DNA of 64,000 nucleotides from Nicotiana tabacum (GCF_000715075.1 NC_134101.1:120160616-120224615), one strand, 5' to 3'. Positions 21,511 to 36,876 are shown, counted from the stretch's first letter. Notes: a model not told the origin generated them from the letters alone. Numbers and translations are program-made.

Positions 21511-22167
21511 AATTTCACAATTCGGGCTTGAAGTGATCTCAAAATGCCTTTACTTTTTTCCCTCAAATGTCCCTATCATCTTCAAAATTATTTCATTGCT
21601 TCATGACTAAACTAACTTTTTAAGACCAGGCTGAGAATTACGAGTGCATGTCATGTCACTAGAGTCAACAGGAAAATGACTATAAAAGGAAAAAGGAACT
21701 AAACAAAAATGACTAAAAATAACAGAAAACAGAAAATTGCATTAGACAGATGGTGAAAGGGTTTGAACAACAAAACAAGCAAACTAAACTGGGTTACAAC
21801 CCTGGAACAAACCTAGACAACACTAAACGAGTTACTACAAAAAATAAACTAGGCAAAATAAAAGGATAGAAGGGTTTGAATCACAAGTCAATATCCGGAT
21901 TACAACCCTGAAAATAACCCGGACAACAGAAATGACAACAAAATAAACCACCAAGTTTCCTCTCCAGCTAGCCAAGAGATGAAGCGTCTTTCCAATTACC
22001 AAGCACGACATCTTAACCACTGGGTTCCACATCAATATTGCCAAAACCATTAACAACTTCAATATCATTAACTTCAGTCCGCAAGTTCCCATGAGGATTC
22101 GCATGCTCCCTGTCACTGTCATTGATCACAATTACCCCTTCTTGAATCATTCTTTCTATTTCCCTTT
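21511..22167 (-). other. TE3 junction region between gag and the integrase end
   Basis: The minus strand near 22040-22145 still reads VIVINDSDREHANPHG and NDIEVVNGFGNIDVEP, plausible as the gag/protease linker. The rest has no recognisable motif. The pol deletion breakpoint should lie in this interval. Confidence 0.5.
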
Positions 22168-23847
22168 TCAAAGAACGACAATCTTCAATGTATGCCCTTG
22201 GACATTAGAGTGGTACATGCATCGTACAGTAGGATCAAAGCCTTTTGCATATGGGTTTGGAGTATAGCCGAGGAGCGGCTCAATCAGGCCAGAATGCTTT
22301 AACTTTTCAAACAAGCTTGTGTAGGACTCCCCAATTGGCATGAAAGTATTTCTTTGCCTTTGTTCCCTTCCCTTCCCCTGTTTTCTAGGGTTGTTGGGTG
22401 CTCGAAAATGTTGTGAAGGCAAGAATGCATTATACGGTGCTGGCGCTCGTCATTGGGAGTGACCTGGTGGTTGGACATATCACCGGACATTATTTGGAGG
22501 ATAATACTGAGGTGGATTATGTGGAGCTCGGGGACAGGTTTGGGGTTGGAGTTGAGGCTGGGTATATTGGTGAGGCGAACATTTTGGTCCACGTCGTGAC
22601 TCTGAAACAACCATGGCAAAATCATCATGTTCCTTCTGACCCAGCAAGTTCCTGTGTCGTTCTGAATTGCTTGTGTTGTGGCTTTTAAAGCAGAATAACT
22701 CATGATATTGCTAGACTTCAACCCATCTTCTACCATTTCTCCCATTTTTACCACATCATTAAAAGACCTACCTACAGCCGCGATTAAATGCCCAAAGTAA
22801 GTTGGTTCTTGAGCTTGAAGAAAGAACTCGACCATCTCTTTTTATTCCATGGGAGGATTGACTCTGGCAGTTTGCTCTCTCCATTGAGCCTATATCCCCT
22901 AAAGCTTTCATTAGGCTTCTTTTCCATCTTAGCGAGGGACATGCGATCTGGGACAATTTCTATATTGTACTTAAAGTGCCTGGAAAAGGCCTAATCCATA
23001 TCATCCCACGTGTACCACCTGCTAGCATCTTGGCGGGTATACCAATCCAAAGCTGCCCACTCAGACTTTAACTGAAATACACCATCAATAATTTGTCTTT
23101 CTCACCAACGCCTCTCATCTTACTGCAGTAGCCTCTCAAATGGGCCACGGGATCTCCATGTCCGTCATATAAATTGAACTTTGGCATCTTAAACCCATTA
23201 GGCAGTTGGACGTCAGGAAATAAGCACAAATCTTTGTAAGCCATGCTCATCTGGCTCCCTATCCCTTGCATGTTTCTTAAAGACTGCTCTAAGATTTTCA
23301 CCTTCCTGGATATCTCATCTTGCTCCAATATCTTATCAGGCTTTTCAGTTTCACCAGGCGGCTCAGAATGAGGAATGTGAGAATATGGATCCGAGACTTT
23401 GAAAGTTGGTTATTGAGCACAGTGTTGGGCATTGGGGACTTTGAATACAGTCTCATTAGAGGATCAAGAAAAAATAGCTGGAGGAGGAGCTACAAGAGCA
23501 TGAGTGGCCAAAGGAGCGGGATATGATGTGCTTTTGAGGGGTGGAGTATGAAAAGGTTGTGGGGAGATATCAACAGCAGTGGGAACCTGGACTTGTGATA
23601 GTGATGGGATAGTTGCAGGGTTTTCAGTGTAGTTAGTGGGGAATGAAGGTGGAGGATGCCCCCTGATCCAAGACTGATACATTTCTGCCATCTGCTGTTT
23701 CACCCTTTGGACCTCCTCTTTCAATTCAGACTCCGACTCCACAAACTTCCTCGACGGGTCAACAACTCTTGTGCCCAAGTTTTTGTTAGTCATGGCTACC
23801 TTGCCCTTTGGCCTTGTGTTGAATGGATGAGTTACCTTAAGAACCAC
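22168..23847 (-). pseudogene. TE3 gag remnant (TAT/Ogre type)
   Basis: The N-terminal part (23847-23464) has a heptad-rich stretch ESESELKEEVQRVKQQMAEM and then a Pro-rich region. The middle (23328-23068) reads LPNGFKMPKFNLYDGHGDPV and HLRGYCSKMRGVG. Then, after a stop, come SEWAALDWYTRQDASRW and the 22835-22299 frame with MVEFFLQAQEPTYFGHL. The C-terminal part (22422-22168) has FMPIGESYTSLFEKL, LGYTPNPYAK and a knuckle-like C.YHSNVQGHT. The order matches TAT gag: it builds the virus-like particle. At least four stops or frameshifts break it. A long gag with no RT suggests a non-autonomous element. Confidence 0.8.
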
Positions 23848-23869
23848 AAACCAACCAACTTTCTGCTAT

Positions 23870-26331
23870 AATGAGGAGAACAAAAAGAAACAAAATGAAG
23901 TCATCATGTTAGCATTAGAGCATTTAACAGCTAAAAATACCACACTTCGTGTCATGCACCTAGCAATAATTAATGGTCCAAGAACGACTTCGAGGGTCAC
24001 AATGTCACTTGACATCATCTCAATTTGTCCATTTGAATCTTCTCTTGTCTTTTCTTTCCTTGCATTTCTTAGCTTGCTCATTTTCCTTCTTTTTTTTCTT
24101 TTTGATTATCCTCTTTTCTTCCCTCTCATTTCTCACATCCCATGATTTCATCTCCTTTTTTTGGTTTTTTTTTGTTGTTTTTTTTCATCATTTTTTCTCT
24201 TTTTTTCTTTAATAAAAAATAATGATTCGATCGAACCATATGTAGGTTGCCTACGTATCATGACGCCACATGAATCAGATCTTTGCGTAGCTGGGGAGGA
24301 TCGGGAATAAAGTAAACAAACTAACATTTTTATTTTCTTTTCTTTTCTTTTTTTTTCCTTTCTTTTTTAAAACAGATACTCTATGAGAACTTATCAAGGA
24401 AAAACCCTAAAAGAGAAAAATATTTTTTGATTCTTTTTTTTATGAAGGAAATCTAAGGAATAAACAACAGAAAAATATTTTGAATCTTCATTTGATATCC
24501 TGACGCAAGATTTCGAAGCAAACAATGAAAAAGATAAAACATAATATTTTTGGATTTCAATTTTGATTGCCTAAAGGAAAATTTCTAATGATAAACAAAA
24601 GATAAAGTATGTTTTTTTCTATGTACAATATCCTAAAGTTCTAATGAAAATAAAAAGTTTTTTTTCATCATTCATTAATTTCCCAAAGAAACACCTCACA
24701 AGAAAAATCTTTTTGGATTTTGGAATTAATGCCTTAAAGAAAACCTTTAAAGAGGTACTAAAAGAAAATTCTTTTTTTTTCTTTTTTTTTTGAATTTTGG
24801 TCCTAATATACTAAAGGAAGTATAAAAGCAAAAAAAAAAAATTAAAAAAAATCTAGATACTAATTTCCTAAAATAAAACCACCTCAAACTTTTTTTTTTC
24901 TTCTTGATTTCTAGGAGTAGTATTTCTGAAGAAAATTCTAACGGAAATATAAAAACACAAAATATCTTTTTATTTTATTTTTGAGTTACACCACACCTTT
25001 TAAAATACAAAATAAAAAGTACAATAACCAAAAAAACTCGACATTGCTGTACAAAACTAGAAAGTAAAAGGCAACATAAAAAAAATCTACTCAAAACATA
25101 AAAATAAAATAAAAATAACAAATATAAAAATCTCCTTAAGCAACTTCTGAATGCGGTGGTCCTGGGGTATCTGTCATGCTCAAACTCCGGTAAGTGAATC
25201 CACACCTGTATGAGAAAACTTAAACCAACACTATGTGAGACAATAACATTCCCTACTAGACACATGCAAGACATGATTGAGGCTATTTTTGCAAAATGAC
25301 TTATTTGGCCAAAAGGTGGTTAGAAGTGCAAAATTTGGCTAAGACCCCGCAAAGCCAAGAACCTAAGATTTACTAGGAAGACCAGACCCTATGTGGGTTG
25401 CCTACGTATCACGCCCCGAAAGACGAGAATCAAGTATGCGTAGTTCGGGCAGATTGGATAGGGGCGAGAACTAAAAGAAAAATAACTAATTCAGCGAAAA
25501 TATGTTTTTTTTTTTGAAAAAATGATGAAACATGTAAAATCTTTTTGGATTTTTTTCCTTTTTTTTTGATTTTCTGATTTTCGGAAAATGATGAAAAAGT
25601 GCAAAATCTTTTTGTTTTTGAATTTTCAAGCTCTTTTGTTTCCTTAACAAAAATGTGACAGAAAACATAATTGGGCCCCACTCGCTTTATCTTCACACTT
25701 CACCCTCTCTTTTTTTTTTCTTTCTTCTTTCTTTTTTCCTTGTTTTTTTTTTTCATTTCTTCATTTACCCTCAACTATCATTGGTCCGCCAAATGACCCT
25801 TTTACCCTTGAATAAATGCAACATGTAGCACATAAGATGCATCAGGATGGTCTTTTTTTTTGGGTATACCTGTCCTAAGCGGACCCAACCCCTGTATTGA
25901 GTTCCCTAAGTCAGATGCACGTGATGCAAACAAGCGTTCCTATTAGGGATCCGACATGAGGCTGAGTTATTCTAGGTTCAAAACCGGGGTATGTGTTCTA
26001 GACTGTGTACTCGAGCGGACAACTCGAGTCGAGGAGGGGGCTACGTATCGGGAACCAAAAGGCCATCCGGCTTAGTAACTTGTCCGAGCCTCTTTCTTAT
26101 TTCAAGGTATGACACTAACAGAATAAGGAGTATCGACCAGCGAGCACATCGCCGAAGATGAGAAGAGAAGGGTTTCGTAGCAGTTTATATACAGTTCAGA
26201 TAATATCAAAGCGGTAAAAGCATCATTTAACACATTAGGCCCAAGCATGTAATCAGATAACAAATAAAGACAAATACAACAATTCATCTAAGCTCGAATT
26301 CTGAACCCTGAACCAGAGATTCTGGGTTCGG
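23870..26331 (-). other. TE3 5' leader
   Basis: This is 2.5 kb between the primer site and gag, with no domain. It has T/C tracts at 24062-24215, 24333-24370 and 25700-25760. Copies of the dispersed motif occur at 24227-24297 (GGTTGCCTACGTATCATGAC) and 25380-25450 (GGTTGCCTACGTATCACGCC), with a shorter relic near 26038 (GGCTACGTATCGGG). A-rich runs fill most of 24400-25150. Long leaders are usual in TAT/Ogre elements. Confidence 0.65.
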
Positions 26332-26349
26332 TCCCCAGCAGAGTCGCCA
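26332..26349 (-). other. TE3 primer-binding site
   Basis: The plus strand reads TCCCCAGCAGAGTCGCCA, like the 3' end of a tRNA. The minus strand TGGCGACTCTGCTGGGGA follows the LTR end by four bases. TAT/Ogre elements are known to use tRNA-Arg; the tRNA identity here is inferred. The preceding TCTGGGTTCGG extends the resemblance into a T-arm, but no whole tRNA is present. Confidence 0.75.
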
Positions 26350-26353
26350 AAGC

Positions 26354-28553
26354 TGTCATACCTCCTTTTTACCTACACCCCGCGGAAGGGAGTATAAGGG
26401 AGTTTTTTCCAACTTAAAGTGACAATCGAAACGGGATTATTTTTATTAAAAATTCAGAGTCGCCACTTGGGATAGTTTATGGTGTCCCAAGTCACCGGTT
26501 CAAATCCCAAATCGAGAAAAAGATTGACTCTGTATTATAGTCCACGAACCAGAAATTCGGGTACGGAATTCTGTTAACCCGGAAGAAGGTGTTAGGCATT
26601 CCCGAGTTCTGTGGTTCTAACACGGTCGCTCAACTGTTATAATCAGCCTATTATCTCATTTTAATACATTTTTAGCCTATGTGCATTTTATCCTTTTAAA
26701 CCGATTTTATTTAATAATTTTTAGGAGAGATTCAACGTCATCTAAAACACGTCTTGAACCACGTCACATAAATGCACCCGCAGTCCATAACACATTTTAT
26801 TTAACGTTGTTAGAATTTTGATTTGGGTCACATAAATGTGCACCCGAGTTTAGAAAGGTATTCTTAAATTATGCGCCTGAAGCAACTACGCACTTTTAAT
26901 TATTCTTCCTAAACTTTGAGATTATTGTGTGGCCAAAAATATATGGAAAAAAAAAATTGGGTCAATCTTCTAATTTCAAATCCATACAATTCATTAGACC
27001 ACCCTACGATCAAATTAACGAATTCAGCAATGGCTTTCCTACTCTTTTAGTTCAATCTACCAAATAGCCTAGAGAAATACATTATTGTCCAGCATATCAA
27101 AGTAATATAATTTTGGCCTATTTACTATTCAAACTTAGCACCGCCTCTAGGTTGTTATTAGGAACCAAGGACAGAATGATCTTATATCATAAGAAACACA
27201 ATGAACTCTTAAACAAATTCATCATCAAACATGACATGGCCTCAATGGTCTTTGTATAATATGTGTGACAAGAAATGTACGTAGTCTTCAAAAAGTTCAA
27301 CTAAGAGAGAGATCCACACAGCATTGTTAACATTTCCAATAGAATCCTTATTACCTCATGCAGTCATACTCATACAAATCACTAGTTTTAATGGCGGCAT
27401 CCACATTCATGAGAGGCTCCAAATAAACAAAATAATCCACAAAATATAGCTATGAACTACTAGCTCAAACAATCCATACACAAGTAATAAAAAACTGCCA
27501 AAATTAACTAATACATGATATCGAACTAAAATAGTAATGAAGAGAAGATAGAATGGAGCTTTTGCAGCCAAAATTCGAAATAAGCCTTTGAAAACAACTC
27601 GAAGCAAAATCGAACAAAGACCCCGAACAAGACCTGCGACAGGAGCACTCGCGCGGCTATCTCGACGACCTCGAAGCTCGCTGGAAACCTCGAACTAAAC
27701 TAGAAAAATGAAACCAACGAACTATATGATAGTAGCGGGTGATTTGGAGTTGTTTCGGGAGGTTTCTCGACGAAAATGGCAACCATTCGAGCTGTTGTTC
27801 TATGCGAACATGAGGCTGTTTTCTTGTGTTTTCAGCTACTTGTGGTGGAGTTACGGCTTAAAATGACAACTACCTAGGAGCTGGGTTCAGCGGCAAGAAT
27901 GGAGTTGACGCCAACAACTCATTTCGGGTTGTTGTGATGAAAGCGGGGGACGTTTTTGTGTGATGGAGAAGACAGATCCGATCAGGATCTGCGGCGGATC
28001 TAATGAAAAAGCAGCAGCAGCAGCAGCTCCAAGTTCTTTGGAAGAAGAAGGAGCTCAACCCTTTTTTCTCGTTTTTTTTTAGGGTGTAGGTACTATTATA
28101 TAGGAGTTGGAATTATGTTAGGGGTATGGGCCTAGGAATTATGGGTTTGGAAATTATGAGTTAGGTCCAAAATTAAACCTAAAAATGGGTTGCTCGAGCC
28201 TCAAGTTTTATCCTCTCCCTACGAACGAGATTAAAATACGACCTCATTTATTAATTAGTCCTACTTAAATAGAATAACTATTAAAATAAGACTAACCGTT
28301 AAAACAAAGTTATTTTTGGTATTTTTTAAGATTAAAAATGACTACAAAACATTAATGAACCTATTTTTGTATTTTTTAAAAAATATTTATGAAAGATACA
28401 TACTAAAATATTTTTTGTAATTTTTATTTTTCTTGTAATAAAATAAAGTAAAAGAGTCAAAATGAGTTGAAATAGCTATATTAGGCCTTAATTAAATATT
28501 TACGTGCTAAAATATAAAAAATCTTGGGGAAGGTCAAAAATCACATGTTTACA
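26354..28553 (-). repeat. TE3 5' LTR
   Basis: It is 2200 bp, from TGTCATACCTCC to CATGTTTACA. It lacks the TE4 insertion and about 220 bp present at 16729-16950 in the other LTR. A TATA-like box lies on the minus strand at 28094-28103. By eye it differs from the 3' LTR by only a few percent, less than the two TE2 LTRs differ from each other. That agrees with its nested position. Confidence 0.9.
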
Positions 28554-28558
28554 TCACC
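28554..28558. repeat. TE3 target-site duplication, right copy
   Basis: TCACC follows the TE3 end GTTTACA. A 5-bp duplication is typical of Ty3/gypsy integrase. Confidence 0.95.
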
Positions 28559-29047
28559 ATTTAAAGGTCAATCCTTGAATGTTAACACTACTTCATCCAT
28601 TAAATGTGCTATGAAATCTAGTCGTTCCATTAGAAACTCAAAACAACATCGCTCAAATAAACCCAGCACTATTTATCTTCCCTACCAACAAGCTTTTCAA
28701 TGTCAAAGCTAGGGTTCATCTATTCCACTCTTTCAACTACTTTTCTAACTCATAAATAATATTAAAACACTCATTTATACTCCATATATAGGTTTCAAGT
28801 AGTGAGAATTACCTTTAGAAGCAAACCCTAGAAAATACCTTTTTTGGTGTTCTTGGTGGATTTGATGAAATCTAGCAAACCCAAGGATGTTGCAATGTTA
28901 ATACTAGTGTTTCTCAACATTAATTAGCAACAAACATGAATAAAAACTCACCTTGGAGTGTATGGAATGCACATGGCCAAGAGCCTCTCGCTTTAGAACC
29001 TCAAAACCTTCAAAATCTTCTTTCATTTCTCTCTCCTCGAACCCCCG

Positions 29048-29058
29048 ATTTTTATAGA
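29048..29058 (-). promoter_or_regulatory. TATA-like box in TE2 3' LTR copy
   Basis: The minus strand reads CTATAAAAATC followed downstream by a purine-rich leader. The same position in the sister LTR is TTATAAAAATA at 48761-48771. Conservation at the same place in both LTRs supports a U3 promoter. Inference only. Confidence 0.4.
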
Positions 29059-29260
29059 AAATAGCCCGCGTAGGTTGGCTGCGTAGCCTACGCAGCTTAA
29101 GTCTTCCTCCTCACTTTCATTGTGTTTTTCCCTACGTAGCCTGGGTAGGCTACGCAGCTCTGCTGGAATCCATTCCTCCCACTTTGCTCAATCATTCCAA
29201 GATATGCCTTTAACCATACAACTTGAGCACCTTAAATCCATCTTACTTTCATGCCCAAGT

Positions 29261-29265
29261 ATTGT
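29261..29265. repeat. TE5 target-site duplication, left copy
   Basis: ATTGT precedes TGTCACACC and is repeated at 42500-42504. The unfilled TE2 LTR has AAGTATTGTAATG. Confidence 0.95.
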
Positions 29266-31690
<2,425 letters not shown>

Positions 31691-32099
31691 AGCACGTGAT
31701 TTTTGCCCAATATGAGAATTACTCCCAAAAAATCCAAAAATAAAATGATTTTTCTTTGGTGTTCAATTTTGTGATATTTTGAATAATTATTTGTATTTGT
31801 CTGTGCATGTTTATTTGCTAAATTAATAAAAAATACAAAAATATGTCGCATTTTGCATGTAGGATTTAATTCTACAATTGTTAGTAATTAAATTTGTTTT
31901 ACAAAAATAGGCATCGTTTGCATTTTTAACATTTAATGTCCAAATATACAATTTTATGCTTAATTATTACTTAATTGTGCGTTAATTGTTATTGGGAATT
32001 AATGTGCGCTTTTATAACTTAATTTAGTTCTTAATAATAGTTTAAGTATTTTTATAATTTAGTTTTAGAAAAATAAAAGAAGAAAAGAGAGCAAAAATA

Positions 32100-32950
32100 T
32101 AAGGAAAGTCGGAATTGGGCCTCTTCTTCGATTTCAAGCCACAGGCCCAAAAAATGGCCCAATCCTCCCTACGACCCAGTCCATTTCGAACTGGGTCGAC
32201 CCAGTCCATAACCCAACACCCCTATTATCTTACAAACAACACAAAACAAAAGAAAAAAAGAAGAAAAAACCCTAAAAACCTAAAACTACCCCATCCGCCA
32301 CCCCTCCTATCTTCTTCTTCTTTCTCAAACCTTCATCCCAAGCCTTGGCAAACCATGGCTACCTCCCCATACACAACATGCACACACGCAGCAGCCCATC
32401 CATGGCTGCTGCTTCTTCGTCTTTCTCGTTGCACAACTCGCCATGGCCAGTCGACGCTCGTCGAGGCTCGTCGACGCTGCTACTCCTCCTAGCTCCATAA
32501 ACCAGTCGTAAAACCAGCTCCAGTTGCACGAAAATGGTTGCTCAAACCCGTCGCGCTTCATCTTCCTCACCCTCGTCGAAACTCGAGCAGCCGCTGCTGC
32601 GTTGTCCAAACTCAGTCACGTCCAAACAACCCCGTCGCGACCAGCTGCTCCTGTTCTGCGAGCTTCATCTTCTACGAGCTTCATCTGCTCCGAGCTGCCG
32701 CTCCGTTCCGTCGAGTTCGTCGTCGTTTGGTCGAAGCTTCATCTTCTCCGAGTTGCTGCCTTGTCTTCTGTTTCAACGACTTCCATGGCCATGCTTCGGT
32801 TCTTTCGTTGCCATGGACACAGCTAGATTGCTGCGCACGTTGCCGTTTCTGTTGTTCCTTCATCTTCTTCGTGCTTCATAGTTGTTTTAAACCGATTAGT
32901 TTGGTTTTGAGTCTATTTCGTTTTTATATTTTTCGAAGTAAAAGTCGATA
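32100..32950 (+). other. GC-rich, repetitive segment in TE6 with overlapping frames
   Basis: Three forward frames (32115-32492, 32534-32881, 32538-32951) and two reverse ones are open at once. They are rich in Ser/Arg/Ala and built from repeats of the type GAGCTTCATCTTCT. No domain is seen. I read it as U3/R sequence of a long LTR, not a protein gene. Confidence 0.5.
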
Positions 32951-35250
32951 AATGTTCGATCCTTGTTTTGTTCATGTCTATGGTTAGATATTTGATTTTT
33001 GGTTTTGTTCATGTTCATGTGCTTTGTTAAATTAATTTTCAGATTTCAAAATAGAAGTTTAATTAGTTGTTTTCATATTCATTTCATGTTTGTATTATTG
33101 TTTAAGTGAATATTTGTTAGTTTGATGTTTGTTAGATTCAAATTGAAATTTAATTAACTATTTCTTCAATTTGTTTCATGTGTTTATGTATTGTTAGAAA
33201 TTGTTAATATTGTTAAGTTCAAGCTTAAGTTCATAATTGTTTATTCGTCGATCTTGTTATTTGTCTAAAAAGAATTTAGTTGTGTTAAAGGAAATATATT
33301 GATTTAATCGTTTTAATCCGTCATGTTTGTTGTGTTAAAATAGATTCATTCATGTTCATACTTTGTTTGGATGATCTTGAATCCGAATTTTGTATAATTT
33401 GATTTCTTGTTTATCATCTATGATTATTTCTTGAATTTGTCTCATAATCTTGTTTAAGTTTAATATAGGAATTGTTTGTTGTAATGTTGTTAGAGTAGTT
33501 AATTTTAAGTTCAATATTATTGAATTTAGAAATCTAAATATACTTGTTTGTTGTTGTTGTTGTTGAATCCGAAAATAAGATTGTTTGTTGCTAAAATATT
33601 GTTCAATCAAATTTTAGTTGTTCTTTGTTGTTCAATTTGTGTTCATGTGATTTGTTGTTGAAATGTTGTTGAAATCATGTTCATGTGATTTGTTGTTGAA
33701 ATGTTGAAGAAATCATGTTCATGAAATTTGTTGTTTGAACATTGTTAGAAATTAATCATATTGTCTATATTTTGGTTAAGTTTGATTAATTGATGTGTTA
33801 TAGCTGATGGGTAGTTTGGTAATTTGCAGTACGTTCAGGGGTAGTTTGGTAATTTCAGTAAGGTCGGAGGGGTAGTTTAGGAATTGTACATTTTGTAATT
33901 GTTTATATGAAGCATGGGGGACAAAATGTAATGGGGTGGGTTGTGATATAGTTATTTAATATAAAGGGGGGACAAGACAAAATTTAGTGGGGGGAATCTT
34001 GTATTATTTTATGTTAGGCATGTGGAACAAAATATAATGGGGTGGTGTGATATATTTATTTAATGTAATGGGGATGAGTGAGAAGATAATGGGTTGGGTA
34101 GAGAAAAAGTATTGATTTTAATTAATGGAAAGATTTATGGGATGTGTTATAAGAAGTCTTGAAATCAGAATAGAAAGAGAAGAGAGAGATACGGAGAAGA
34201 AAATACACAGACAGAGAATAAGAACGAGAGAGAAACGAATCTGAAAATAAGAGAGAGAAAAAAAGGGCTGAACATTTAAGAGAGAGAAAATTCCGAAAAA
34301 ATATTTAAACTTTCAAAAAAAAAACTAAAAAAATATTCTGCTTTCTTTCATTGTTTGAAATCAGAATTAATTGTTGTTTCATCAAAGCTTGAAGCTTTTG
34401 TTTTTGGGATTACTGCTCTACTGGTTTGCAAACTCTTTTCCTGGGTTGGTACTGTTGCTGGGTTGTTGCTGCTGTGCTATACTGTTATTACTGTTGCTGA
34501 TTCTCATCTTCATTTTTTTGCTTCCAATATCAGGTACACAACTGAAAAGCTGGTTATTGTAATCCGAAATATGAAGCATGAATACATATGAAGAATGAAA
34601 TTTTGAAGTTTTAATTTCGTTTTTCTTTGTTTCCTTTTGTTGATTATATTTAAGCTATTCCATGTATTACTAAATAATAACTGGAATAAAAAAAATAACT
34701 TAAGTTAGTCTTTAATGAATCAGTTCGGCAAAACAGGTTAATTCACTAGTTATGAAGGTTTCAAGATTATCAACAGTAGGTTAATCATGAATAACTAGCT
34801 AAATTTAGCTAAGACATGAATTTAAATTAAAACTTCGTAAATTAGGTATTAAGGCATGACTTGAGTTCAAGCAAGACTAGAAGAACGTTTAAGTCTAATA
34901 AACTTTCTAATAAGCTTTAGTAATTATGGTTAAATCAAGTTTCAAATGGTTGTGAATAATTAATCTCAATAATTATTTTTAACAATGCTGAGTTTTAATC
35001 TAGCTATATTTGATTCTTTTGGATATTAGTTGTTGAACTTTTATTTTATTTATAATTTCGAAATTAAGAATAAAATTCCTTTTTCATCAATATTTGTATT
35101 AATCAAGCAATTAGCATGTCATGTTTTCTTAATAATAATAATAATAAATAAATAAAAAAACGTAATTAATTAAGATTTTCTTTATTCATTTTAGAGACTA
35201 ATTTTAAATAGCAAAATGTAGTCGCTTTAAGATTTGTCCATTTAAAATAA
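32951..35250 (+). other. TE6 AT-rich LTR body with short direct repeats and a GA-rich leader-like tract
   Basis: GGGTAGTTTGGTAATTT-type units repeat near 33809-33890. A roughly 40-bp block with AATCATGTTCATG repeats near 33655-33720. GGAACAAAATATAATGGGG variants recur at 33915, 33965 and 34025. TTATAAGAAG at about 34149 followed by a long GA-rich stretch (34165-34270) resembles a transcription start region. The 78-codon frame at 34355-34591 shows no domain. Confidence 0.5.
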
Positions 35251-35932
35251 ATGAGACGAGCCTCGCTAAATAAAACACACAAATTGCGGGGCCCTCGATA
35301 AAAATTTAATTGATTACTTAAACTTCGGGATGGGCCGTTTAGCAAATTTCACGGCCTTCCCCAAAGTAATAAAGCGCTAATCGCTTTAGGCGCGATATAA
35401 TAATAATACATTCTTAAACACGGGTACGCATTTATGCGACCCAAATCCAAATCTCAAAACATTGAATAAAGATATGTTCCGGATCGTGGATGCATTTTAT
35501 GTAACGCAATCCAAAGACATGTTTTTAAACAATGTTCACATTCTTTAAAAATATAATAATAACAATAAAAGCGGTTAAAAGTTAAAATTGCACTATAGTT
35601 TTTTTTTTTGAACATGTATTAAAATCAGATATTTTAGCCATTGCAACAGTTTAAGCGACCGTGCTAGAACCACGGGATTCGGGGGTGCCTAACACCTTCC
35701 CTCGGGTCAACAGAATTTCTTACTTAGAATTTCTGGTTCGCAGACTTCATTTGGAAAGTCGAATATTTTCCTCGATTCGGGATAAAATTGGTGACTTGGG
35801 ACACCCTAAATCTCCCAAGTGGCGACTCTGAAATAAATAAATAAATCCCGTTTCGATTGTCCTTTAATTGGAAAAAAAACTCCCTTGTACCCTCGCGGGG
35901 TCGGAAAAAGGAGGTGTGACACGCTGGCGACT

Positions 35933-36876
35933 ATATTATCTCCCAAAACTTCATCCACAACAACATCATAAAAAATACCTCAAAATAGTCCAACATGGTA
36001 TCGCAACTTCTATACGTCTTTTGACCATCAACTCATAACTTCTAGCTTCAAACAACATAGCTAGGGCTTAGATATGATAAAACATATGTAGGAGAAGAAG
36101 AGATTACCTTTAAAGAGCAATAAAAACTCCAAGAACAACTCTCCTTAAACATGAAAAAACTCACAACACATCAACAACATCATATAAGTGATCTCCACCA
36201 CTTCTACAATACTTTTGATGAAGAACTTAGGTAGTTTGGCCTTGGATTTGTGTATGAATCATTAGGATATGCTTAGAGAGAGTTTAGAGCTGTTTGGAGG
36301 TCTGATTTTATTCGAAAATGATCTTTAGAGACGAAATTTATCACTTTATATAACATGGTAAGCTTCCACCGACTTTGTAGGTCCCAAGGAAGCTGCTTGC
36401 TCAATCTCGCAAAAACGCGAATATCTTTCTATTTCGACATTGTATCGATGTACGGTTTAATGATATGGAAAGTAGACTTGTATATATTCAATTTGATGGG
36501 TTTATCTCCCCGTAACTCAAAGTATAGTTAGAGAAAAGTTTAGTGACATTAGACTTAAATTTAGGTTAAATTATAAATGTACTTGCGATAACTTTTGTCG
36601 TGTTTTGTTTTACAATTTGTTTGACTAAAAAACTAAACATACAAATATTGTATGATTCAATTACCTTAAAACATAACATCCTTAGGATATTAAGCACTCC
36701 TAGTTTACCCCAAAAGTACGGGTTATAACATCTTCGATTCGTTTAACCTCTAACCCCCACGATACTTCCTTAACACTTGTTTTAACCCATCATTATCTTT
36801 GTAAAGGTTATTAGGATCTCCATCTTACATTGGTTTACTTAAGATGAATTGTAGAATGAAAGTATGGGGTGTTACA
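35933..36876 (-). repeat. TE5 3' LTR, part 2
   Basis: It resumes ATATTATCTCCCAAAAC, matching 41575 onward, and ends GTATGGGGTGTTACA at 36876. Confidence 0.9.
36344..36354 (-). promoter_or_regulatory. TATA-like box in TE5 3' LTR
   Basis: The minus strand reads GTTATATAAAG. The sister LTR has GTAATATAAAG at 41988-41998. Probable U3 promoter; inference. Confidence 0.4.

Larger units (their letters stand above)
8462..28553 (-). mobile_element. TE3: TAT/Ogre-type retrotransposon with most of pol deleted
   Basis: The LTRs begin TGTCA(C/T)ACCTCC at 8462 and 26354 and end ...TCTACA at 17430 and ...TTTACA at 28553. Both the 5-bp duplication and the empty site are seen. The primer site (26332-26349) resembles the tRNA-Arg-type site of Ogre/TAT elements. 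Reading the minus strand there is a 2.5-kb leader, a decayed gag (23847 to about 22170), only the last part of integrase (21510-21307), then 3.9 kb of tandem repeats and polypyrimidine tracts before the polypurine tract at 17431. Most of protease, RT, RNase H and integrase is missing. The 3' LTR is split by TE4. Confidence 0.9.
28554..29265 (-). repeat. TE2 3' LTR, block 2 of 3
   Basis: It resumes with the second copy of TCACC (28554-28558) and matches 48270-48960 of the right LTR, including the (A/C)GCGTAGCC text near 29067-29155. It ends at the first ATTGT (29261-29265) of the TE5 insertion. Only a minus-strand TATA-like box is visible. Confidence 0.9.

Noticed and set aside
26310..26352. 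tRNA gene
   Set aside because: Only the T-arm and acceptor-like 3' end can be seen. Position next to the LTR shows it is the primer-binding site.
32115..32951. Overlapping 100-137 codon frames in TE6
   Set aside because: Several frames on both strands are open together because of GC-rich repetitive DNA. There is no conserved domain.
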